From contig NZ_LR699553.1 in the NCBI RefSeq assembly GCF_902459535.1, positions 310,001 to 374,000 on the forward strand: a stretch of 64,000 nt of DNA, given 5' to 3'. The first letter of the stretch is position 1. Each line of letters starts with the position of its first letter. The stretch is from Paraburkholderia dioscoreae (lineage in GTDB: Bacteria > Pseudomonadota > Gammaproteobacteria > Burkholderiales > Burkholderiaceae). The translations under genes were made by a program, and so were the position numbers. Positions 58,219-64,000 of this stretch are shown here, in pieces. Below the pieces are notes generated by a model. It saw only the letters and a list, made by a program, of their open reading frames with translations. It searched no databases and was not told where the DNA came from.

Positions 58219-59811
58219 ATGAAAACAATCAAGCGAGCCCTCATGGGCGTGCTGGCGATGAGCGGACTGCTTTTCGCCGGTGCCGCCCTGGCAGTGGGCG
58301 ATGTTCCGGGCGGCCCTGCCGTCAACGAGATCAATCTCCAGCCGCCTGCGACGAAAATCGCTGAGGAGCTCTTCAGCCTCCACATGTTGATGCTGGTGCT
58401 TTGCACGGTGATTTTCGTCGGCGTGTTCGCCGTGATGTTCTATTCGATCTTTGCCCACCGCAAATCGAAAGGCCATAAGGCTTCGAATTTCCACGAAAGC
58501 ACTACCGTCGAAATCATCTGGACGATCGTGCCGTTCATCATCGTCGTCCTGATGGCGCTGCCCGCCACCAAGACCGTCGTCGCGATGAAGGACACCACTA
58601 ATGCCGACGTCACCATCAAGGTCACCGGCTACCAGTGGAAATGGGGCTATGACTACGTGAAGGGCCCGGGCGAAGGCATCAGCTTCCTGTCCACGCTGGC
58701 CACGCCGCGTGCGGAAACCGACGGTCGCCAGCCGATCTCCACCACATACCTGCAGGAAGTCGACAATCCGCTTGTTGTCCCGGTCGACAAGAAAATCCGC
58801 ATCATCACCACCGCGAACGACGTGGTCCACTCCTGGTACGTGCCGGCTTTCGGCGTGAAGCAGGACGCGATCCCGGGTTTCGTGCGCGATACGTGGTTCA
58901 AGGCTGAGAAGGTCGGCACGTTCCGCGGCTTCTGTACCGAACTGTGCGGCAAGGAACACGCGTTCATGCCGGTGGTGGTCGAAGTGCTGTCCGCCGACGA
59001 CTACGCTCAGTGGGTCGACGCGCAGAAGAAGAAAATGGCCGCCGGCCAGGACGATCCGAACAAGACCTACACAATGGCCGAGTTGATGGAACGCGGCGGC
59101 AAGGTGTACGCGGCGAACTGCGCGGTCTGCCACCAGCCGACCGGCAAGGGCGCGGGCGCATTTCCGGCGCTCGACGGCAGCAAGATCGCCAACGGCGCGA
59201 TTGCCGAGCACGTCAGCCTGGTGCTGAAGGGCAAGAACGCGATGCCTTCGTGGGCGCCTACGCTGAACGACGTCGAAATCGCCTCGGTCATCACGTACGA
59301 ACGTAATTCGTGGGGCAACCACACCGGCGACATTCTCCAGCCGAAGCAGGTTGCGGACGCGCGTAACGGCAAGCTGCCCGAAGGCGGCAACCATCTGGCC
59401 GATGCTGGCGCAGCAGCGAGCGGCGCCGGGGCGGCTTCGGGCGCTTCGGGTGCGGAAACGGCAGCGGCCGGTTCGGACAGCGCGGCATCGCTGGCAACGC
59501 TTCCGGCCAGCATCTACTTCGACACCGGCAAGAGCACGCTGCCGGCCGACGCGAAAGCGGCAGTCGAGGCGGCTGCGGCCTACGCGAAGGCGCATCCGGA
59601 CGCGAAATTCACGCTGTCGGGCTTCACCGACGCCAGCGGCTCCGCGGACCTCAACGCGAAACTCGCGAAGAGCCGTGCAGAAGCCGTGCGCGACGCTTTG
59701 AAAGCGGCCGGCATTGCCGAAGATCATATTATTTTGAAGAAGCCGGAAACGATCACGGGCGGCAGTGACGCGAAAGAAGCCCGGCGTGTTCAGATCAGCC
59801 CGGCTGCCTGA
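58219..59811 (+). CDS. ctaC: Cytochrome c oxidase subunit II with cytochrome c and OmpA-like domains
   Basis: A 530-residue fusion. A signal peptide and two helices (about 60–115) precede the CuA domain: HSWYVPAFGVKQDAIPG, then CTELCGKEHAFM, with ligands His, Cys, Cys, His and Met. Next is a cytochrome c domain with haem motif CAVCHQP (about 302–308) and Met ligand in KNAMPSWAP. An Ala/Gly/Ser linker (about 395–425) leads to an OmpA-type peptidoglycan-binding domain (IYFDTGKSTLP to RRVQI, about 433–527), including NAKLAKSRAEAVRDAL. Subunit II takes electrons from cytochrome c. The start ATG 58219 has AAGGA at 58209–58213. Confidence 0.94.
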   Translation: MKTIKRALMGVLAMSGLLFAGAALAVGDVPGGPAVNEINLQPPATKIAEELFSLHMLMLVLCTVIFVGVFAVMFYSIFAHRKSKGHKASNFHESTTVEIIWTIVPFIIVVLMALPATKTVVAMKDTTNADVTIKVTGYQWKWGYDYVKGPGEGISFLSTLATPRAETDGRQPISTTYLQEVDNPLVVPVDKKIRIITTANDVVHSWYVPAFGVKQDAIPGFVRDTWFKAEKVGTFRGFCTELCGKEHAFMPVVVEVLSADDYAQWVDAQKKKMAAGQDDPNKTYTMAELMERGGKVYAANCAVCHQPTGKGAGAFPALDGSKIANGAIAEHVSLVLKGKNAMPSWAPTLNDVEIASVITYERNSWGNHTGDILQPKQVADARNGKLPEGGNHLADAGAAASGAGAASGASGAETAAAGSDSAASLATLPASIYFDTGKSTLPADAKAAVEAAAAYAKAHPDAKFTLSGFTDASGSADLNAKLAKSRAEAVRDALKAAGIAEDHIILKKPETITGGSDAKEARRVQISPAA

Positions 59812-59855
59812 CGTGTTCATGGTCAGCACCGCAGTATTCGCTTTAGGAGATTGTC

Positions 59856-61469
59856 ATGTCTAGCATCGGACACGATGTAGTCGCGGGCCACGAGCACGTG
59901 CACGGCGACCATGCCCACGAAACGCCGCATGGCTGGCGCCGTTGGCTGTTCGCAACCAATCACAAGGACATCGGTACGCTGTACCTGATCTTCTCGTTCA
60001 CCATGTTCCTCTCCGGGGGCGTGATGGCGCTGATGATCCGTGCCGAACTGTTCGAGCCGGGCTTGCAGATCATGCGTCCCGAGTTCTTCAACCAGTTGAC
60101 CACCATGCACGGCCTGATTATGGTGTTCGGCGCGATCATGCCGGCTTTCGTCGGCTTCGCGAACTGGATGGTGCCGCTGCAGATCGGCGCATCGGACATG
60201 GCTTTCGCCCGCATGAACAACTTCAGTTTCTGGCTTCTGCCGGTGGCGGCTGTTCTGCTGGTCGGTTCGTTCTTCGCACCGGGCGGCGCGACCGCCGCGG
60301 GCTGGACGCTCTACGCGCCGCTGTCCACGCAAATGGGCCCGGGCATGGACTTCGCGATTTTCGCGGTCCACCTGATGGGCGCTTCGTCGATCATGGGCGG
60401 GATCAACATCGTCGTGACGATTCTGAACATGCGCGCACCCGGCCTCACGCTGATGAAGATGCCGATGTTCGTCTGGACGTGGCTGATCACCGCGTACCTG
60501 CTGATCGCCGTGATGCCGGTTCTGGCAGGCGCGATCACCATGGTGCTGTTCGACCGTCACTTCGGCACGTCGTTCTTCAACGCGGCAGGCGGCGGCGACC
60601 CGGTCATGTACCAGCACATCTTCTGGTTCTTCGGGCACCCCGAGGTGTACATCATGATCTTGCCGGCGTTCGGGATCGTCTCGCAGGTGATTCCGGCGTT
60701 CGCGCGCAAGCCGCTGTTCGGCTATAGCTCGATGGTGTACGCAACCTCGTCGATCGCGATTCTGTCGTTCATGGTCTGGGCTCACCATATGTTCGCCACC
60801 GGCATGCCGGTGACGGGCCAACTGTTCTTCATGTACGCCACCATGCTGATCGCCGTGCCGACGGGCGTGAAGGTGTTCAACTGGGTCGCGACGATGTGGC
60901 GCGGTTCGCTGAGCTTCGAAACGCCTATGCTGTTCGCGGTCGGCTTCCTGCTGGTGTTCACGTTCGGCGGCCTGTCCGGTCTGATGCTGGCTATGGCGCC
61001 GCTCGACATCCAGTATCACGGTACTTATTTCGTGGTGGCGCACTTCCACTATGTGCTGGTGGCGGGCTCGCTCTTCGCGCTGTTCGCCGGCTGGTATTAC
61101 TGGGCGCCGAAGTGGACCGGCTGGATGTACAACGAAACGCGCGGCAAGATTCACTTCTGGGCCTCGATGTTCTTCTTCAACCTCGCGTTCCTGCCCATGC
61201 ACTTCGTTGGCCTCGCAGGTATGCCGCGTCGTTACGCTGACTACCCGGCACAATTCACGGACTGGAACCAGGTCATCACGATCGGCGCATTCGGCTTCGG
61301 TCTGGCGCAGGTCTACTTCCTGTTCGCGGTTGCACTGCCGGCCTACCGTGGCGGCGGCGAACTCGAAAAGGCTGGCGACAAGCCGTGGGACGGCGCAACG
61401 GGCCTCGAATGGACCGTGCCGAGCCCGGCTCCGTTCCACACGTTCGAAAACCCGCCGACCGTCGAGTAA
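59856..61469 (+). CDS. ctaD: Cytochrome c oxidase subunit I
   Basis: A 537-residue membrane protein with twelve expected helices. It carries the haem a, haem a3 and CuB sites: MHGLIMVFGAIMPAF, the His–Tyr crosslink region WFFGHPEVYIMILPAFG, MVWAHHMFATGM, and HFHYVLVAGSLFALFAGWYYW. It reduces oxygen to water and pumps protons. It follows ctaC by 44 bp. Confidence 0.97.
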   Translation: MSSIGHDVVAGHEHVHGDHAHETPHGWRRWLFATNHKDIGTLYLIFSFTMFLSGGVMALMIRAELFEPGLQIMRPEFFNQLTTMHGLIMVFGAIMPAFVGFANWMVPLQIGASDMAFARMNNFSFWLLPVAAVLLVGSFFAPGGATAAGWTLYAPLSTQMGPGMDFAIFAVHLMGASSIMGGINIVVTILNMRAPGLTLMKMPMFVWTWLITAYLLIAVMPVLAGAITMVLFDRHFGTSFFNAAGGGDPVMYQHIFWFFGHPEVYIMILPAFGIVSQVIPAFARKPLFGYSSMVYATSSIAILSFMVWAHHMFATGMPVTGQLFFMYATMLIAVPTGVKVFNWVATMWRGSLSFETPMLFAVGFLLVFTFGGLSGLMLAMAPLDIQYHGTYFVVAHFHYVLVAGSLFALFAGWYYWAPKWTGWMYNETRGKIHFWASMFFFNLAFLPMHFVGLAGMPRRYADYPAQFTDWNQVITIGAFGFGLAQVYFLFAVALPAYRGGGELEKAGDKPWDGATGLEWTVPSPAPFHTFENPPTVE

Positions 61470-61483
61470 TTGGCGTACGGTGG

Positions 61484-61552
61484 GGGTGCCGGCTCAGGTG
61501 GCGCAGCAGTTCGCCGCCGGAGTCGGCAGCCACGAAAGTGGTGGCGGCACCC
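61484..61552 (+). other. Stem-loop between ctaD and the small assembly gene
   Basis: GGGTGCCG (61484–61491) pairs with CGGCACCC (61545–61552). Nested inside, CCAC-GAAA-GTGG (61530–61541) forms a stem capped by a GNRA tetraloop. It may set relative expression within the operon or be a processing site. Confidence 0.4.
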
Positions 61553-61583
61553 GTAGTCACGAAACGTATTCAGAAAGTCGAGC

Positions 61584-61718
61584 ATGGCGCGCAATCCTCA
61601 AGAAAGACGTACGCCCGAGCAGATTCGCGCGGGCAACCGGCGGATCGGTTTCGTGATGTTCGTGATCGCCGCGGTCTTTTTCGCGAGCGTCATCATTCAT
61701 CAGAAGTGGTTCTCCTGA
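61584..61718 (+). CDS. Cytochrome oxidase small assembly protein
   Basis: A 44-residue protein, too short for most gene callers. It begins MARNPQERRTPEQIRAGNRR and continues with a single transmembrane helix (IGFVMFVIAAVFFASVII) and ends HQKWFS. Its position between ctaD and ctaG matches the Burkholderiales small cytochrome oxidase assembly protein. The function is inferred from position; the helix and conserved spot support a real gene. Confidence 0.75.
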   Translation: MARNPQERRTPEQIRAGNRRIGFVMFVIAAVFFASVIIHQKWFS

Positions 61719-61760
61719 CGGGGCGGTTCAAGTCTGTTTGCAGGTTTGTTGAGGATTGAG

Positions 61761-62375
61761 ATGGCGACGCAACCACCGGCTCAGGCCGACCGTTCTTTTA
61801 ACCGTTCGATGCTGATCAAGCTGTTCATCGTCGCCTTGATGATGTTTGGCTTCGGCTTCGCTCTGGTGCCGATGTACCGCGCGATCTGCCAGATCACGGG
61901 CATCAACAACCTTGTGCAGCGTGATGCTACGGCGCGCGAGGCGAAGAACACGCAGGTCGACATGAGCCGCACGATTTCGATCGAATTCGATGCGAACGCG
62001 CGCGGCCCGTTGGGGTTCAAGCCGGAGCAGCGCAGTCTCGACGTGCATCCGGGCGAAGTGACGACGGTGATGTACGAGGTGAGCAACGAACAGGCGCGCA
62101 CGATTCAGGCGCAAGCCATTCCGAGCTACGCGCCGAAGCAGGCAACCGAGTACTTCAGGAAGATCGAGTGTTTTTGCTTTACGCAGCAGACCTTGACGGC
62201 GAATCAGACGAAGCGGATGCCGGTGGTGTTCGTGGTGGATCCGAAGCTGCCGAAGGACGTGAAAACGATCACGTTGTCGTACACGTTTTTTGAATTGAAT
62301 ACGCCAGTGGCAGCGACAGCCGGAAGCGCGGCGCCCACGGCAAACACGGCGGCTACCGCCGCCAATCCCGCCTGA
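61761..62375 (+). CDS. ctaG: Cytochrome c oxidase assembly protein CtaG/Cox11
   Basis: A 204-residue copper chaperone that inserts CuB into subunit I. The N-terminal helix is LIKLFIVALMMFGFGFALVPMYRAIC (about 23–48). The periplasmic domain includes the conserved IECFCFTQQTL (CxC copper site) and FFELN near the end. The C-terminus is an Ala/Thr-rich tail. TGAGGATTGAG precedes the ATG at 61761. Confidence 0.93.
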   Translation: MATQPPAQADRSFNRSMLIKLFIVALMMFGFGFALVPMYRAICQITGINNLVQRDATAREAKNTQVDMSRTISIEFDANARGPLGFKPEQRSLDVHPGEVTTVMYEVSNEQARTIQAQAIPSYAPKQATEYFRKIECFCFTQQTLTANQTKRMPVVFVVDPKLPKDVKTITLSYTFFELNTPVAATAGSAAPTANTAATAANPA

Positions 62376-62410
62376 CGGCTCGCGCCGCCGACGAAGGAAG
62401 ACGAAACAAG

Positions 62411-62620
62411 ATGAGTGACAACGGCGGCAGCCCGCGCAGAAGCAGTTTTGGCCAGTCCATGCGCGCGGTGTTCTGGTCGTTTTTCGGGGTGCGCAGGCGC
62501 CGCGATCTGGAGGCGGACGCCACGCAACTGAACCCGTTGCACGTGATCGCGGCAGCGTTGATCTGCGCGGCAATTTTTATCGTGGTGCTGATTCTGATCG
62601 TACGAGCCGTAGTAGGCTGA
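62411..62620 (+). CDS. DUF2970 membrane protein
   Basis: A 69-residue protein. A hydrophilic N-terminus (SFGQSMRAVFWSFFGVRRRRDLE) is followed by one helix (LNPLHVIAAALICAAIFIVVLILIVRAVV). DUF2970 proteins are regularly found between ctaG and ctaE in betaproteobacteria and probably belong to oxidase assembly; no activity is known. Confidence 0.82.
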   Translation: MSDNGGSPRRSSFGQSMRAVFWSFFGVRRRRDLEADATQLNPLHVIAAALICAAIFIVVLILIVRAVVG

Positions 62621-62751
62621 ATCACCTCGCGCACACGTAGAATCGGGCGAAGCAGCGCCCAGGAATTAGAGAGAAGCGGTGCGGTATCGACGCGCCGCCG
62701 AAGATACAGCCGGAGATTCCGGAACAACTGGACTGAAGTGGAGAATCAAGA

Positions 62752-63609
62752 ATGAGCGGTCAAAACGAGAGCCCGTACTATTTCGTACCGCATCCGTCGC
62801 GGCATCCGATCAGCGCCGCTGCTGGGTTGCTGGTCATGCTCGGATCGCTTGCGGCCTGGATCAACGAACATGACTGGGCGCCGATCGGCGTTGTCGCCGG
62901 TTTGTTGTGGCTGCTCTTTACGTTGTGGCACTGGTTCGGCGACGCGATCGCCGAGTCGGAAGGCGGCATGTACGGCAAGAACGTCGACAAGTCGTACCGT
63001 TGGAGCATGAGCTGGTTTATCTTCTCCGAAGTGATGTTCTTCGGTGCGTTCTTCGGCGCGCTGTTCTATGCGCGTGAAATCGCGCTGCATCAATTGGGCA
63101 GCCTGGATTACAAACTGATCTGGCCGGACTTCTCGGCAGTGTGGCCGAACAACGGTCCGGCAGCGCTGGTCTCGACCTTCAAGTCGATGCAACCGTGGCC
63201 GGTGCCGACCATCAACACCGCGCTGCTGCTTTCCTCGGGCGCGACGCTGACGGTATCGCACCACGCGCTGCGTGAGAATCATCGCAAGAAGGCGATCATC
63301 TGGTTGGCCGCAACGCTCGTGCTCGGCGTTTGCTTCCTGTTCCTGCAAGGCTTTGAATACTTCCACGCCTATAACGAACTGAATCTGACGCTGTCGTCGG
63401 GCGTGTATGGTTCGACGTTCTTCCTGTTGACGGGCTTTCACGGCTTCCACGTGTTCCTCGGCGGCACGATGCTGGCAGTCGTGCTGGTGCGCATGATCCG
63501 CGGTCACTTCACGGCGGACCATCACTTCGCATTCGAAGGCGCGGCCTGGTATTGGCACTTTGTGGACGTCGTGTGGCTCGGGCTGTACGTCGTCGTGTAC
63601 TGGCTGTAA
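62752..63609 (+). CDS. ctaE: Cytochrome c oxidase subunit III
   Basis: A 285-residue membrane protein with about seven helices. Landmarks are YYFVPHPSRHPI, WSMSWFIFSEVMFFGAFFGALFYARE (the conserved Glu), and FFLLTGFHGFHVFLGG with AWYWHFVDVVWLGLYVVVYWL at the end. It stabilises the catalytic core and contributes to proton uptake. A terminator follows after about 100 bp. Confidence 0.96.
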   Translation: MSGQNESPYYFVPHPSRHPISAAAGLLVMLGSLAAWINEHDWAPIGVVAGLLWLLFTLWHWFGDAIAESEGGMYGKNVDKSYRWSMSWFIFSEVMFFGAFFGALFYAREIALHQLGSLDYKLIWPDFSAVWPNNGPAALVSTFKSMQPWPVPTINTALLLSSGATLTVSHHALRENHRKKAIIWLAATLVLGVCFLFLQGFEYFHAYNELNLTLSSGVYGSTFFLLTGFHGFHVFLGGTMLAVVLVRMIRGHFTADHHFAFEGAAWYWHFVDVVWLGLYVVVYWL

Positions 63610-63711
63610 CGCAGTCTGGCCTGCGCCGACCGGCAACCCGGAGAATGTGCAGGCCAATCGCGCAACGTCCTTCGGGACGCGGCGCACGAGCAGTATGCAA
63701 GACTTATGCAG

Positions 63712-63744
63712 CGCCGCCCTCGACCCTGTCAGGGCGGCGTTTTG
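63712..63744. terminator. Rho-independent terminator after ctaE
   Basis: A 9-bp stem (CGCCGCCCT with AGGGCGGCG), 10-nt loop, then TTTTG. It separates ctaE from the convergent small gene and can serve both. Confidence 0.75.
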
Positions 63745-63774
63745 TTTGGCGGCGTGGAGAGGGTTCCGCCGGGC

Positions 63775-63984
63775 TCAGCGCCCGTAGGGAATACCGGTCG
63801 ACTGAATCCAGCCCATCCAGTGAGCGAACAGGATGAACAGGAACAGCGAGATCGACAGGCCCACCCGCGTGGCGAGCGACCAGACCATCCGCTTGGTTTT
63901 GCCCTTGTCATGCATCATGAAGTACAGCGCCGACACCATGCTGGCGATGATCAGGACGAAGGCGATGGGAACGAGAATGTGCAT
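63775..63984 (-). CDS. Twin-transmembrane protein (DUF2909 type)
   Basis: A 69-residue protein with two helices: LVPIAFVLIIASMVSALYFMM (about 4–24) and VGLSISLFLFILFAHWMGWI (about 41–60), joined by a charged HDKGKTKR loop. This is the DUF2909/twin-transmembrane pattern, commonly encoded between ctaE and surf1 in Burkholderiales. Its role in oxidase biogenesis is inferred from position only. Confidence 0.8.
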   Translation of the reverse strand: MHILVPIAFVLIIASMVSALYFMMHDKGKTKRMVWSLATRVGLSISLFLFILFAHWMGWIQSTGIPYGR

Positions 63985-64000
63985 GGAACCAGCTGTAATC

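Noticed and set aside
58126..61439. Two minus-strand open frames of more than 530 codons opposite ctaC and ctaD
   Set aside because: Shadows of the oxidase genes. No ribosome binding sites or domains.

Overview
The window is a 64 kb stretch of high-GC, densely coding betaproteobacterial chromosome. Gene content and order (PhaM-type PHB regulator, dacC–dat–ybeD–lipB–lipA, gshA/gshB next to a mannose-type EIIA–HPr–EI phosphotransferase set, glnK–amtB beside ubiK and comM, cox genes with small Burkholderiales-type accessory genes) suggest Burkholderiaceae, most likely Paraburkholderia/Burkholderia sensu lato. This is inferred from protein families; no rRNA was available to confirm it. I see no tRNA, rRNA, CRISPR array, insertion sequence or prophage. 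The window is mostly core genome with some transport and regulatory accessory blocks.

Layout. 1–3.6 kb: tail of an ABC solute-binding protein, an enoyl-CoA hydratase-family gene, phaM and a ferritin-like di-iron protein. 3.8–6.4 kb: heptose adenylyltransferase, then a leftward birA–coaX–small membrane protein run. 6.5–11.3 kb: a Mla/MCE-type lipid transport operon (permease with STAS domain, ATPase, MCE protein, lipoprotein, VanZ-like protein). 11.5–18.6 kb: a thioredoxin-like ferredoxin, an alpha/beta hydrolase, then dacC–dat–ybeD and lipB–lipA around a divergent LysR/DUF2917 pair. 18.7–22.2 kb: a candidate small membrane-protein locus and tauABC. 22.2–24.8 kb: HAD phosphatase and Na/Pi cotransporter. 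24.9–31.2 kb: a DeoR/GlpR-type repressor divergent from a glycerophosphodiesterase and a complete ABC importer, with tandem GlpR-like operators between them. 31.2–36.3 kb: dctA with a sigma-54 promoter, then dctBD. 36.4–40.1 kb: a TlpA-like thioredoxin, a lipoprotein, comM and ubiK. 40.3–42.5 kb: glnK–amtB behind a sigma-54 promoter. 42.6–48.3 kb: gshA, gshB, EIIA, HPr and EI. 48.4–52 kb: ThiF/MoeB-like protein, CtpA and GpmA on the minus strand. 52–57.4 kb: rhodanese, grxC, secB, gpsA, macrodomain protein, trmL, comF and a BioC-like methyltransferase. 57.5–64 kb: the aa3 cytochrome oxidase cluster.

How they work together. Three nutrient circuits carry visible regulation: C4-dicarboxylates (DctBD and sigma-54 on dctA), ammonium (sigma-54 on glnK–amtB) and a putative phosphodiester uptake cassette (GlpR-type operators). 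Redox and thiol functions (glutathione synthesis, glutaredoxin, rhodanese, lipoate assembly) and envelope functions (Mla, DacC, heptose activation, CtpA, SecB) fill most of the rest.

Most worth a second look: the GlpR-operator/UgpQ/ABC cassette; the CoxB–cytochrome c–OmpA triple fusion; the macrodomain gene whose best start codon is out of frame with its body; small ORFs between lipA and tauA and in the dctA leader; tandem repeats in the glnK leader; and a repeated C-terminal tail on EIIA.
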